Positions 36,254 to 45,943 of a DNA stretch of 64,000 nucleotides are shown piece by piece (the first letter of the stretch is position 1; each line of letters starts with the position of its first letter). Under the pieces are notes generated by a model. It was not told the DNA's origin, ran no database searches, and was given only the letters and a program-made list of their open reading frames with translations. The DNA is taken from the NCBI RefSeq assembly GCF_013282095.1, contig NZ_BLTJ01000015.1, forward strand, positions 39,698-103,697, in the 5' to 3' direction. This DNA is from Enterocloster alcoholdehydrogenati. GTDB lineage: Bacteria; Bacillota; Clostridia; Lachnospirales; Lachnospiraceae. A program made the translations under genes and the position numbers.

Positions 36254-36799
36254 ATGAAAAAATATCAAATCATTTACGCAGACCCGCCATGGAACTACAA
36301 AGTATATTCCAAGAAAGGATTGGGACGCAGTGCAGAAAGTCACTATCCGACCATGAGTATCGAGGATATTTGTGCGCTGCCAGTAGGCAACTTGGCGGAT
36401 AAAGACTGTGCCTTGTTTTTATGGGTCACGATTCCATGTTTACTGGAAGGTCTCTCAGTTCTGAAGGCATGGGGATTTACCTATAAAACCGTCGGCTTTG
36501 TTTGGGTAAAGCAAAATCGAAAGGCAGATAGCTTGTTCTGGGGAATGGGATATTGGACGCGCTCCAATGTGGAACTTTGTATCCTCGCAACGAAAGGACA
36601 TCCCAAGCGTATAAACGCAGCTGTTCATCAGGTCATTGTCTCTCACATTGAAGAACATTCAAAAAAACCGCAGGAAGCCAGAGAACGCATTGTCTCATTG
36701 ATGGGTGATCTCCCGCGCATAGAACTGTTTGCTCGTCAATCCACACCTGGTTGGGATGTGTGGGGAAATGAAGTGGACAGCTCTATTTCATTCCCATAA
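36254..36799 (+). CDS. MT-A70-family adenine methyltransferase
   Basis: A 181-residue protein with the MT-A70 catalytic motif DPPW at residues 10-13 and a C-terminal TPGWDVWGNE motif. It likely methylates N6 of adenine in DNA (or RNA). It sits between trbL and prgI, where many related elements have no gene, so it looks like accessory cargo. Methylation of the element before or after transfer could protect it from recipient restriction. No restriction endonuclease is nearby. AGGAGG precedes the ATG at 36254. Confidence 0.82.
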   Translation: MKKYQIIYADPPWNYKVYSKKGLGRSAESHYPTMSIEDICALPVGNLADKDCALFLWVTIPCLLEGLSVLKAWGFTYKTVGFVWVKQNRKADSLFWGMGYWTRSNVELCILATKGHPKRINAAVHQVIVSHIEEHSKKPQEARERIVSLMGDLPRIELFARQSTPGWDVWGNEVDSSISFP

Positions 36800-36813
36800 A
36801 GGAGGTGGATAAT

Positions 36814-37269
36814 ATGGCTTATGTACCCGTACCCAAAGATTTAACCAAAGTCAAAACCAAGGTCATGTTCAATCTGACACGAAGGCAGCTGGTCTGCTTT
36901 ACCGCCGGGGCGCTTGTAGGCGTACCGCTGTTCTTGTGGCTCCGTGAGCCTGCGGGAAACAGCATGGCTGCCATGTGTATGATGCTGGTCATGATGCCCT
37001 TCTTCCTGCTGGCAATGTATGAAAAGCATGGACAGCCCCTGGAAAAGATCGTCGGCAACATCCTCAAAGTAGCTGTGATCCGTCCCAAGCAGCGTCCCTA
37101 CCAGACAAATAACTTTTATGCCGTATTAAAGCGGCAGGAAATGCTCGATAAGGAGGTGTATGACATTGTTCACCGCAATGAAAAGCTGGCTGCGCCGTCT
37201 GCTGGGAAAACCGGAAGAAAAGACCGTGCATCCGGTAAAGACAAAGAAAAAGCTGTCCCGCGCCGATAA
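36814..37269 (+). CDS. PrgI-family conjugation membrane protein
   Basis: A 151-residue protein beginning AYVPVPKDLTKVKTKVMFNLTRRQL, the PrgI/VirB3-like start, with two close transmembrane segments (about 25-75) and a basic tail. The ATG at 36814 has GGAGG eight bases upstream. Its last 110 bp overlap the VirB4 gene in another frame, a known arrangement in this element family. Confidence 0.85.
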   Translation: MAYVPVPKDLTKVKTKVMFNLTRRQLVCFTAGALVGVPLFLWLREPAGNSMAAMCMMLVMMPFFLLAMYEKHGQPLEKIVGNILKVAVIRPKQRPYQTNNFYAVLKRQEMLDKEVYDIVHRNEKLAAPSAGKTGRKDRASGKDKEKAVPRR

Positions 37270-39625
37270 GAAGCAGATCGAAGCGGCCATTGCCCGCGCC
37301 AACCGCACGGACAAAAAAGGAAAATCGGCACAGGACAGTATCCCCTATGAACGAATGTGGCCGGACGGTATCTGCCGCGTATCGGACAGCCACTACACAA
37401 AGACCATTCAGTTTCAGGACATCAACTATCAGCTCTCCCAAAATGAAGATAAGACCGCGATCTTTGAGGGCTGGTGTGATTTCCTCAATTATTTCGACAG
37501 CTCGATTCACTTCCAGCTGTCTTTTTTGAACCTTGCTGCATCGGAGGAGACCTTTGCAAACTCCATTTCCATCCCGCCCCAGGGGGATGCCTTTGACAGT
37601 ATCCGTGAGGAATACACCACGATGCTGCAAAATCAGCTGGCCAGAGGCAACAACGGTCTCATCAAGACCAAATACCTGACCTTTGGTATTGACGCTGACA
37701 GCATCAAAGCCGCCAAGCCCCGTCTGGAGCGTATTGAGACCGATATACTCAACAACTTCAAGCGTCTTGGCGCAGCTGCCAGGACACTGGACGGTAAGGA
37801 AAGGCTTTCCCAGCTTCATGCGGTATTCCACATGGATGAACAGCTCCCATTTCAGTTTGAATGGGACTGGCTGGCTCCTTCCGGTCTGTCCACAAAAGAT
37901 TTTATTGCACCAAGCTCCTTTGAGTTCCGCACCGGCAAGCAGTTCCGTATGGGCAAGAAATACGGGGCTGTTTCTTTTTTGCAGATTTTAGCCCCAGAGC
38001 TGAATGACCGTCTGCTGGCTGATTTTCTGGATATGGAAAGCTCGCTCATTGTGAGTATGCACATTCAGTCGGTGGATCAGGTGAAAGCCATTAAGACGGT
38101 AAAGCGCAAGATTACCGACCTGGACCGCAGTAAGATCGAGGAACAGAAAAAAGCAGTCCGTGCCGGATACGACATGGACATCATTCCCTCTGACCTTGCC
38201 ACCTACGGCAGTGAGGCGAAAAAGCTGTTGCAGGATTTGCAGAGCCGAAATGAGAGAATGTTCCTGGTCTCCTTTTTGGTGCTGAACACAGCGGACAATC
38301 CCCGTCAGCTTGGCAACAACATTTTTCAGGCAGGCTCTATTGCCCAGAAGTATAACTGCCAGCTGACCAGACTGGACTTTCAGCAGGAAGAAGGGCTGAT
38401 GAGCTGTCTGCCTCTGGGACTCAATCAGATCGAGATCCAGCGAGGGCTGACCACCAGTTCTACGGCCATCTTTGTACCGTTCACCACACAGGAACTGTTT
38501 CAGAACGGCAAAGAAGCCCTGTACTACGGCATCAACGCTCTGTCCAACAACCTCATCATGGTGGATAGAAAGCTGCTGAAAAACCCAAACGGCTTGATTT
38601 TGGGTACGCCGGGTTCCGGTAAGTCCTTCAGCGCCAAGCGTGAGATTGCCAACTGCTTTTTGCTTACCAATGATGATGTCATCATCTGTGACCCGGAAGC
38701 GGAGTACGCACCTCTGGTGGAGCGTCTGCATGGGCAGGTCATCAAGATCTCGCCTACCTCAACCAACTACATCAATCCGATGGATCTGAACCTGGACTAT
38801 TCGGATGATGAAAGCCCGCTGTCCCTCAAGTCTGACTTTATCCTCAGCTTGTGTGAGCTGATCGTGGGCGGTAAGGACGGATTGCAGCCGGTGCAGAAAA
38901 CCATCATCGACCGTTGTGTGCGTCTGGTCTATCAGACCTACCTCAATGACCCGCGCCCGGAGAATATGCCCATACTGGAGGACCTATATAACCTGCTCCG
39001 AGAACAGGAGGAAAAGGAAGCACAGTATATCGCCACGGCCCTTGAAATCTATGTAACCGGCTCCCTCAATGTGTTCAATCACCAGAGCAATGTGGACATC
39101 AATAACCGCATTGTCTGCTATGACATTAAGGAGCTGGGCAAGCAACTCAAGAAAATCGGTATGTTGGTGGTCCAGGATCAGGTGTGGAACCGCGTTACCA
39201 TTAACCGCGCTGCCCACAAGTCCACCCGTTATTACATCGACGAGATGCACCTGCTTTTGAAGGAGGAGCAGACCGCCGCTTATACGGTGGAAATCTGGAA
39301 GCGATTCCGCAAATGGGGCGGTATTCCGACAGGTATCACCCAGAATGTCAAAGACCTTTTGAGCAGCCGCGAGGTGGAGAACATCTTTGAAAACTCCGAC
39401 TTCGTGTATATGCTCAACCAGGCAGGCGGAGACCGTCAGATTCTCGCCAAGCAGCTGGGCATTTCCACGCACCAGCTTAGCTATGTGACCCACTCCGGTG
39501 AGGGCGAGGGCCTGCTGTTCTATGGCTCCACCATCCTGCCCTTCGTTGACCACTTCCCGAAGAATACTGAGCTTTACCGCATTATGACCACCAAACCCCA
39601 GGAACTGAAAAAGGAGGATGAATAA
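37160..39625 (+). CDS. VirB4/TrbE-type conjugation ATPase
   Basis: An 821-residue type IV secretion ATPase. Walker A GTPGSGKSF (Lys488) and a Walker B region around YYIDEMHLLL are visible, followed by the arginine-finger-like region of the VirB4 fold. The start at 37160 follows AGGAGG closely; an ATG at 37178 is a possible alternative. The first 110 bp overlap the prgI gene. Confidence 0.9.
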   Translation: MTLFTAMKSWLRRLLGKPEEKTVHPVKTKKKLSRADKKQIEAAIARANRTDKKGKSAQDSIPYERMWPDGICRVSDSHYTKTIQFQDINYQLSQNEDKTAIFEGWCDFLNYFDSSIHFQLSFLNLAASEETFANSISIPPQGDAFDSIREEYTTMLQNQLARGNNGLIKTKYLTFGIDADSIKAAKPRLERIETDILNNFKRLGAAARTLDGKERLSQLHAVFHMDEQLPFQFEWDWLAPSGLSTKDFIAPSSFEFRTGKQFRMGKKYGAVSFLQILAPELNDRLLADFLDMESSLIVSMHIQSVDQVKAIKTVKRKITDLDRSKIEEQKKAVRAGYDMDIIPSDLATYGSEAKKLLQDLQSRNERMFLVSFLVLNTADNPRQLGNNIFQAGSIAQKYNCQLTRLDFQQEEGLMSCLPLGLNQIEIQRGLTTSSTAIFVPFTTQELFQNGKEALYYGINALSNNLIMVDRKLLKNPNGLILGTPGSGKSFSAKREIANCFLLTNDDVIICDPEAEYAPLVERLHGQVIKISPTSTNYINPMDLNLDYSDDESPLSLKSDFILSLCELIVGGKDGLQPVQKTIIDRCVRLVYQTYLNDPRPENMPILEDLYNLLREQEEKEAQYIATALEIYVTGSLNVFNHQSNVDINNRIVCYDIKELGKQLKKIGMLVVQDQVWNRVTINRAAHKSTRYYIDEMHLLLKEEQTAAYTVEIWKRFRKWGGIPTGITQNVKDLLSSREVENIFENSDFVYMLNQAGGDRQILAKQLGISTHQLSYVTHSGEGEGLLFYGSTILPFVDHFPKNTELYRIMTTKPQELKKEDE

Positions 39626-39627
39626 CT

Positions 39628-40002
39628 ATGAAACAGAATATTTGCGAACTTGATACCATGATTTTTTTCCGTGAGGCATTGGAGGCTCACGAATTCATGT
39701 TGCTTCCGGTAATGGCCTCCGCTGTTGTTGAGTGTCGTACCGCTGACAAAGAACTCAAAACCTTGAATGAGGATGGCGAAATTGGTCTTGCCCGTCTCTT
39801 TTCGATTTGGGCGAATATGATGTGTGCCCCTGGTGCAGCAACCATTGTAGGGTGCAGACCTATCACAATGCTCTCTGAGATTCTGGCGCAAGTCCATGCG
39901 TATCTCACTGTGCATCCGCTATATGATCCGGAAGGTTTGGCCCTCTATGTGGAGCTGCACCACATGATGGATGCTATCCTAATGGGTGATTGGTTTGAAT
40001 AA
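39628..40002 (+). CDS. Small unknown protein inserted between virB4 and the CHAP gene
   Basis: A 124-residue acidic protein, mostly helical by composition, with no membrane segment or known motif. It starts after GGAGG at the end of virB4, and its stop overlaps the start region of the CHAP-domain gene. It appears to be an accessory gene in the transfer operon. I do not recognise it. Confidence 0.65.
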   Translation: MKQNICELDTMIFFREALEAHEFMLLPVMASAVVECRTADKELKTLNEDGEIGLARLFSIWANMMCAPGAATIVGCRPITMLSEILAQVHAYLTVHPLYDPEGLALYVELHHMMDAILMGDWFE

Positions 40003-41704
40003 AGAGCCGCGCCTGCGCTTTACTGATGAGGAACGGGCTGACCCTGCACTGGAAAAGCCGATCCGCAAAACGGAGAAAGCTACGGCCAGGGCAGATAAGG
40101 CGCAGGCCAATATTCCAAAGAAAAAAGTCAGACAGACGGTCATTGACCCGGACACCGGGAAAAAGACCTCGAAGCTGACCTTTGAGGACAAGAAAAAACC
40201 ACCTTCCAAACTTTCTCAAGGGGTTAAGGAAGCTCCCGTCCATCTGGTCGCGGGCAAGTTTCACAAAGAGATCCGGGAAACAGAACAGGACAATGTGGGT
40301 GTGGAAAGCGCCCACAAGTCCGAGGAGGCGGTGGAGACCAGCGCTTATCTGGTGCGGGAGGGCTATCGCAGCCACAAGCTGAAGCCGTACCGCAAAGCAG
40401 CCCAGGCCGAGCAGAAGCTGGAAAAGGCAAATGTAAATGCCCTGTACCAGAAGTCCCTACGGGAAAATCCTCAGTTTGCCAGCAATCCTCTTTCCCGGTG
40501 GCAGCAAAAGCAGGCCATCAAAAAGCAGTATGCTGCCGCCAAGCGCACTGGTCAGACTGCCGGAAATACCGCCCAGGCTGCGTCCAAAACAGGAAAAGTC
40601 GCAAGGACGGTAAAAGAAAAGGCACAGCAGGCAGGGGCAGTCGTCATGCGCCACAAGAAGGGTTTCCTGATGGCAGGGGTTTTGTTCCTCATCGCCTGTA
40701 TGCTGATGAATACCATGTCCTCCTGCTCTATGATGGCACAGAGTATTGGTTCTGTAATTTCCGGCACTACCTATCCATCGGATGACCCGGAAATGCTGGC
40801 GGTGGAGGCAGATTATGCAGACAGAGAAGCTCGGTTGCAGGAGAAAATCGACAACATCGAAAGCAGCCACCCAGGGTATGACGAGTATCGCTATAACCTG
40901 GATATGATTGGCCATGACCCCCATGAGCTGGCGGCAGTTCTCTCTGCTGTCTTGCAAGGCTATACACGCCACAGCGCACAGGCAGAGCTGGATCGTGTGT
41001 TTGATGCACAGTATCAGCTTACGCTGAGAGAAGAAATTCAGATTCGCACTTACACTGACGAAGATGGGGATGAGCATGAATATGAATATCGTATTCTCCA
41101 TGTAACTTTAACAAGCCGTTCCATTGCCTCTCTTGCGCCAGAACTACTGACTCCGGAGCAGATGGAGATGTACCAGGTCTACCGACAGACTATGGGCAAT
41201 AAGCCGCTGTTGTTTGGTGGCGGTTCTCCCGATACAGGTGTTTCTGAAGATTTGACTGGTGTTGAATTTATCAATGGCACCCGCCCCGGCAATCCGCAGC
41301 TGGTGGAACTGGCGAAAAGTCAGGTGGGCAATGTGGGAGGACAACCTTATTGGAGCTGGTACGGCTTTGACTCCCGTGTGGAATGGTGTGCCTGCTTTGT
41401 ATCATGGTGCTATGGTCAATCCGGTCGAACGGAACCACGCTTTGCTGGTTGTCAGTCTCAGGGTGTTCCGTGGTTCCAGTCTCATGGACAGTGGGGCGCA
41501 CGAGGATATGAAAACATCGCCCCCGGTGATGCCATTTTCTTCGATTGGGATCTGGATGGTTCCGCAGACCATGTGGGAATTGTTGTCGGCACCGATGGCA
41601 GCCGTGTTTATACCGTGGAGGGAAATTCCGGCGATGCCTGCAAGATCAAAAGTTATGACCTGAATTATCGGAGTATCAAGGGCTACGGCCTGATGAACTG
41701 GTAA
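39986..41704 (+). CDS. CHAP-domain conjugation protein (peptidoglycan hydrolase)
   Basis: About 572 residues. A basic N-terminal cytoplasmic region (about 1-225) leads into one membrane segment (about 230-250), then a linker and a C-terminal CHAP amidase/endopeptidase domain with the catalytic Cys in WCACFVSWC and His in DHVGIVVG. It opens the peptidoglycan for the transfer channel. The start is uncertain: GTG at 39986 or, better matching family members, TTG at 39995, which overlaps the previous stop. Confidence 0.85.
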   Translation: MIGLNKEPRLRFTDEERADPALEKPIRKTEKATARADKAQANIPKKKVRQTVIDPDTGKKTSKLTFEDKKKPPSKLSQGVKEAPVHLVAGKFHKEIRETEQDNVGVESAHKSEEAVETSAYLVREGYRSHKLKPYRKAAQAEQKLEKANVNALYQKSLRENPQFASNPLSRWQQKQAIKKQYAAAKRTGQTAGNTAQAASKTGKVARTVKEKAQQAGAVVMRHKKGFLMAGVLFLIACMLMNTMSSCSMMAQSIGSVISGTTYPSDDPEMLAVEADYADREARLQEKIDNIESSHPGYDEYRYNLDMIGHDPHELAAVLSAVLQGYTRHSAQAELDRVFDAQYQLTLREEIQIRTYTDEDGDEHEYEYRILHVTLTSRSIASLAPELLTPEQMEMYQVYRQTMGNKPLLFGGGSPDTGVSEDLTGVEFINGTRPGNPQLVELAKSQVGNVGGQPYWSWYGFDSRVEWCACFVSWCYGQSGRTEPRFAGCQSQGVPWFQSHGQWGARGYENIAPGDAIFFDWDLDGSADHVGIVVGTDGSRVYTVEGNSGDACKIKSYDLNYRSIKGYGLMNW

Positions 41705-41733
41705 CAGAGATTTTTTAGAAGGAGTGATAGACG

Positions 41734-41985
41734 ATGGCAAAGAACAAAATTGAACGCATTGACCAGGAGATTACAAAGGTCCGCGAGAAGATCGCAGAGT
41801 ATCAGGAAAAGCTCAAGGCGCTGGAGGCACAGAAAACCGAGGCTGAAAATCTGGAGATCGTCCAGATGGTGCGCGCACTGCGTATGACCCCGGCTCAGCT
41901 GAGCGCCATGCTGTCCGGCGGCACAATTCCCGGCAGTATGGTGGATGACAACAACGAACAGGAGGAAAACAGCTATGAGGAATAA
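41734..41985 (+). CDS. DUF4315-family coiled-coil protein
   Basis: An 83-residue protein with an N-terminal coiled coil (heptad-like [15 protein letters not shown], continuing to about residue 40) and a C-terminal acidic tail. It is the DUF4315 family found between the CHAP and DUF4366 genes in these elements. Its function is unknown; it overlaps the next gene's start. Confidence 0.85.
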   Translation: MAKNKIERIDQEITKVREKIAEYQEKLKALEAQKTEAENLEIVQMVRALRMTPAQLSAMLSGGTIPGSMVDDNNEQEENSYEE

Positions 41986-42727
41986 AGGATTGCTCCGAAC
42001 ACTTTCTGCCCTTTGCCTGACGCTGGTTCTGGCATCGGGCTTTACTATTCCCGCTTTTGCCCAGGGCGCAGCGCCGCCCCCGGCAGAGGATACCACCAAT
42101 GACAGTAATGTGGTGGTGGAAGAACCCGAAAAAGCACCTCCGCTGACCCCGGATGGCAACGCCGCTCTGGTGGATGATTTTGGTGGCAACAAGCAGCTCA
42201 TTACCGTTACCACCAAGGCAGGCAACTATTTTTATATCCTGATTGACAGGGCCAACGAGGATAAAAAGACTGCTGTTCACTTTCTGAACCAAGTGGATGA
42301 AGCGGACCTGATGGCACTGATGGAAGATGGAAATGCCAAAGAGGAGCCGCCAGCTGTGTGCAGCTGCACGAAGAAATGTGAAGTAGGAGCAGTTAATACG
42401 GCCTGCCCGGTCTGTGTAACTGATATGAGCAAATGTACGGGAAAAGCACCGGAACCTCCGGCAGAAACACCGGAGCCGGAAAAAGAGAAGCCTGCCGGAC
42501 TGAACCCGGCTGTCCTGATCCTTCTGCTTGCTCTATTTGGCGGCGGTGGCGTATTTGCCTACTTGAAGCTCGTTAAGAATAAGCCTAAGACCAAGGGCAA
42601 TGACAGCCTGGACGATTATGATTATGGCGAGGAAGATTCCGAGGAATGGGAAACCGAAGATGAGGAAGTCCTTGAGGATGGTTTTGAGGGTTCTGACCCT
42701 AATGAGGAACGCGATAGAGCAGATTGA
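41975..42727 (+). CDS. DUF4366-family (CD1107-type) exported membrane protein
   Basis: A 250-residue protein with a cleavable signal peptide (to about residue 28, AFA), an extracytoplasmic domain with a Cys cluster ([10 protein letters not shown]...CPVC), a Pro/Glu linker, a transmembrane helix (about 175-195) and an acidic cytoplasmic tail. The ATG at 41975 follows AGGAGG. It is a conserved mating-channel-associated protein of this element family. Confidence 0.85.
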   Translation: MRNKGLLRTLSALCLTLVLASGFTIPAFAQGAAPPPAEDTTNDSNVVVEEPEKAPPLTPDGNAALVDDFGGNKQLITVTTKAGNYFYILIDRANEDKKTAVHFLNQVDEADLMALMEDGNAKEEPPAVCSCTKKCEVGAVNTACPVCVTDMSKCTGKAPEPPAETPEPEKEKPAGLNPAVLILLLALFGGGGVFAYLKLVKNKPKTKGNDSLDDYDYGEEDSEEWETEDEEVLEDGFEGSDPNEERDRAD

Positions 42728-42771
42728 ACCATTTGAGCGTAGCGTATTTCAAATCATTGCGGGATAAGGGA

Positions 42772-42801
42772 CAGAGGACAGGGAGAAATTCCTGTCCTCT
42801 G
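42772..42801 (+). repeat. Perfect 11-bp hairpin between DUF4366 and the next gene
   Basis: CAGAGGACAGG (42772-42782) pairs perfectly with 42791-42801 around an 8-base loop. No T run follows, so it may be an attenuator or RNA-processing stem rather than a terminator. Confidence 0.5.
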
Positions 42802-42874
42802 CTGCTCTACTCACTCTCTTACTGTAAATCCACACCCAAAATCAGCACATGGTCAAAGAAAGGAGGACCTCACA

Positions 42875-43582
42875 ATGAACACCTGGAACTGGTTATTACA
42901 CTTTCTGATTATTTTTGATCTGGTCGCCTTCGGAATTTACTTTGGAGGAGACATTCTTTTCACTGCTATAAGCAAAGTTCAAAAAAAGTCAAAGAAGAAC
43001 GATGACTTGGATCTTTATGATTTTGAAATTGAGACCGCACCCCAAAAACGCTCTTTATGTGTGGACTCAATCCGAATGCTTTATTCTGGTGAGATAGATG
43101 AATTTGTGGAAAAGGAACTGTTGCCTGATGCAGCGGAGACCATGAACGCTTTATCTGAAGCTGAAAAAACAGCAGTTAGCCTGTTACTAAAAGCTTATAT
43201 CGGTTTTTTGAGCGAAGAAGCAACGGTAGATGAACAAAGTTTTCCCATGGTTAAGGAACTGTTGTCTTATACACAGGGCAGCAAAGAAGATGGTGAAAAA
43301 GATGCCATAGATTGTCTGATGGAAGATACGGTCAGCAGAACCCACAGACATCGAGAATATTACAACAATTATCAACGCTATCAACTGATGCAGGTGGATA
43401 AAGAGCGTGTGATTATGGCCTGCAATATCATAATCAATGATTTGATTGGCAGGTTGTACCGATATGATTATCGCTTTGGCTATGACATTACACTTGCCTC
43501 AGAACACAGCATTGCAAAAAAACTGTCTGATAATTGGCAGAATGAATGGGAGGTTGAAGATTATGAAGCTGGTGATTGCTGA
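42875..43582 (+). CDS. Membrane-anchored acidic protein of unknown function
   Basis: A 235-residue protein with one N-terminal membrane segment (about 5-32) and a mostly helical, acidic cytoplasmic part. GAAAGGAGG precedes the ATG. Its end overlaps the topoisomerase start by 20 bp. Lower GC than its neighbours suggests an accessory origin. I do not recognise a family. Confidence 0.65.
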   Translation: MNTWNWLLHFLIIFDLVAFGIYFGGDILFTAISKVQKKSKKNDDLDLYDFEIETAPQKRSLCVDSIRMLYSGEIDEFVEKELLPDAAETMNALSEAEKTAVSLLLKAYIGFLSEEATVDEQSFPMVKELLSYTQGSKEDGEKDAIDCLMEDTVSRTHRHREYYNNYQRYQLMQVDKERVIMACNIIINDLIGRLYRYDYRFGYDITLASEHSIAKKLSDNWQNEWEVEDYEAGDC

Positions 43583-45662
43583 AAAACCATCGGTTGCACA
43601 AAGTCTGTCGGCGGTGATTGGTGCAACCGCCCGTAAGGACGGGTATCTGGAGGGCAGCGGTTGGCGTGTCAGCTGGTGCGTGGGCCATCTGGCCGGGCTT
43701 GCGGATGCAGACAGCTATGACCCCAAGTACGCCAAGTGGCGATATGATGACCTGCCTATCCTGCCGGAGCATTGGCAGATGGTGGTGGGCAAAGATAAAA
43801 AGAAGCAGTTTGATATTCTCAAAAAGCTGATGAACGCTCCGGATGTGACGGAAGTGGTAAATGCCTGTGATGCCGGACGCGAGGGCGAGCTGATCTTCCG
43901 CAGCGTCTACGAGCTGGCAGGCTGCCAAAAGCCCATGAAACGCCTCTGGATTTCTTCGATGGAGGACTCCGCCATAAGGGAAGGCTTTGCAAACCTGCGC
44001 CCCGGTGCGGACTATGACGGGCTTCGGGATGCTGCTCTTTGCCGCGCTAAGGCCGACTGGCTGGTGGGGATCAATGCCACAAGGCTGTTTTCCGTGCTGT
44101 ATCACCGCACCCTCAACATCGGGCGCGTGATGTCCCCAACGCTGGCGCTCATTGTCCAGCGAGAAGCTGAGATCGACACCTTTAAGCCAGTTCCCTTTTA
44201 TACCGTGGCGCTGGAGCTGCCCGGTCTTACCGTATCCGGGGAGCGCATGGCGGATAAGGCTGCTGCTGAGCAGCTGAAAGAAGCCTGTCAGGGTGCAGCT
44301 GTCACAATCAAAAAGGTGGAGTGCAAGGAAAAGTCCGAAAAGCCGCCTGCCCTCTATGACCTGACTACTCTGCAAAGAGATGCCAACCGCCTGCTTGGAT
44401 TTACAGCCCAGCAGACCCTGGACTATCTGCAAAGCCTGTATGAAAAGAAGCTCTGCACCTATCCCCGTACTGACAGCCGCTATCTGACCGGCGATATGGC
44501 AGACAGCCTGCCGGTGCTGGTGAATCTGGTTGCCAATGCTATGCCTTTTCGTAAAGGAATCGCCATTTCCTGCGATGTGGCCCAGGTCATCAACGATAAG
44601 AAAGTAACCGACCACCACGCAGTAATCCCTACCAGAAATCTCAAGGATGCAGACCTTTCTGCCCTTCCTGCGGGAGAAAAAGCGGTGCTGGAGCTGGTGG
44701 CCCTGCGTCTGCTGTGCGCCGTAGCCCAGCCCCATATCTATTCGGAAACCGTTGTGATTGCAGCGTGTGCCGGTGGGGAGTTTACCGCCAAAGGAAAAAC
44801 GGTGAAGCACCCCGGATGGAAAGCACTGGAGGACGCTTACCGTGCCAAAATGAAGGATGCAGAGCCGAAAAAAGAGGGCGCAGAGAAAGCCCTGCCGGAG
44901 CTGACCGAAGGACAGACCCTTTCGGTTGCTGCTGCAATCATCAAAGAAGGCAAAAGCAGTCCTCCTCAGCACTTTACGGAGGACACCCTATTGTCCGCGA
45001 TGGAGACTGCCGGAAAAGAGGATATGCCGGAGGATGCCGAGCGAAAGGGCCTGGGGACACCGGCAACCCGTGCCGGTATTTTGGAAAAGCTGGTATCTGC
45101 CGGTTTTCTGGAACGAAAAAAGAACAGGAAAACGGTGCAGCTTCTCCCTTCCCACGATGCAGTCTCCCTGATCACAGTCTTGCCGGAACAGCTGCAATCG
45201 CCGCTTCTGACTGCCGAGTGGGAGTACCGCCTGGGAGAGATCGAGCGCGGGCAGCTTGCCCCGGAGGAGTTTCTGGACGGGATCAGCACCATGCTGAAAG
45301 ATCTGGTGGGGACTTATCAGGTCATCAAGGGAACCGAGTACCTGTTCACTCCGCCCCGTGAGGTGGTGGGCAAATGCCCCCGCTGCGGCGGTGAAGTTGC
45401 AGAATTGCAAAAAGGCTTCTTCTGTCAGAACAAAGATTGCAAATTTGCAATCTGGAAAAACAACAAATGGTGGGCTGCCAAGAAAAAACAGCCCACCAAG
45501 GCTGTGGTGTCTGCACTGCTGAAAGATGGCCGTGTCCGTGTGACGGGCCTATATTCGGAGAAAACTGGAAAGACCTACGATGCCGCTGTGGTTTTGGAGG
45601 ATGATGGACAGTACGCTAACTTCAAGCTGGAATTTGACCAGCGGAAAGGAGGCAGCCGATGA
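43563..45662 (+). CDS. topB: DNA topoisomerase III (TopB-like)
   Basis: A 699-residue type IA topoisomerase. The TOPRIM domain starts KLVIAEKPSVA and has ACDAGREGE; the active-site Tyr300 lies in CTYPRTDSRYL. A C-terminal zinc-ribbon-like region has CPRCGGEV and CQNKDC. Element-borne TopB probably resolves strands during conjugative replication. The ATG at 43563 is chosen as the family start; a longer upstream reading is not supported. Confidence 0.92.
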   Translation: MKLVIAEKPSVAQSLSAVIGATARKDGYLEGSGWRVSWCVGHLAGLADADSYDPKYAKWRYDDLPILPEHWQMVVGKDKKKQFDILKKLMNAPDVTEVVNACDAGREGELIFRSVYELAGCQKPMKRLWISSMEDSAIREGFANLRPGADYDGLRDAALCRAKADWLVGINATRLFSVLYHRTLNIGRVMSPTLALIVQREAEIDTFKPVPFYTVALELPGLTVSGERMADKAAAEQLKEACQGAAVTIKKVECKEKSEKPPALYDLTTLQRDANRLLGFTAQQTLDYLQSLYEKKLCTYPRTDSRYLTGDMADSLPVLVNLVANAMPFRKGIAISCDVAQVINDKKVTDHHAVIPTRNLKDADLSALPAGEKAVLELVALRLLCAVAQPHIYSETVVIAACAGGEFTAKGKTVKHPGWKALEDAYRAKMKDAEPKKEGAEKALPELTEGQTLSVAAAIIKEGKSSPPQHFTEDTLLSAMETAGKEDMPEDAERKGLGTPATRAGILEKLVSAGFLERKKNRKTVQLLPSHDAVSLITVLPEQLQSPLLTAEWEYRLGEIERGQLAPEEFLDGISTMLKDLVGTYQVIKGTEYLFTPPREVVGKCPRCGGEVAELQKGFFCQNKDCKFAIWKNNKWWAAKKKQPTKAVVSALLKDGRVRVTGLYSEKTGKTYDAAVVLEDDGQYANFKLEFDQRKGGSR

Positions 45663-45937
45663 AGCTCTCTTTAGCGGAACGGGAAACCATTCTCCTCTAT
45701 AACCAGGCAGAACCAATGGCTGAGGTCTACACCCACGATCCCCGTCTGATGGAGAAGCTGGAACTGCTGGCAAAAAAGCACCCCGACCAAATCACCCGAA
45801 AGGACGCCCATAACTTTACCGTTCCCAAGCGGTGTGTATCAGTCAGGGAGCCATACAGCGCCGAGCGTCGCAAAGCTGCCAGTGAGCGTGCGAAAGCTGC
45901 CGGATACCAGCCTCCTATGCGAAAGTCCGGCAGTTAA
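45659..45937 (+). CDS. Conserved small element protein
   Basis: A 92-residue basic protein that overlaps the topB stop by four bases (ATGA) and ends just before the CHC2 gene. It is regularly seen after topB in Tn1549-like elements as far as I know. No catalytic motif; nucleic-acid binding is possible from its positive charge. Confidence 0.7.
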   Translation: MKLSLAERETILLYNQAEPMAEVYTHDPRLMEKLELLAKKHPDQITRKDAHNFTVPKRCVSVREPYSAERRKAASERAKAAGYQPPMRKSGS

Positions 45938-45943
45938 AGGCAC

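Noticed and set aside
39986..39994. GTG at 39986 as the definite start of the CHAP protein.
   Set aside because: TTG at 39995 fits family members better and is coupled to the preceding stop; the start is left uncertain.
42724..42918. A 64-codon open frame between DUF4366 and the unknown membrane protein.
   Set aside because: No ribosome site, overlaps a perfect hairpin and the real downstream start, and has no family-like composition.
43446..43562. An N-terminal extension of topoisomerase III beginning at 43446.
   Set aside because: The extension overlaps the previous gene without a ribosome site; the family start KLVIAEKPS is at 43563.
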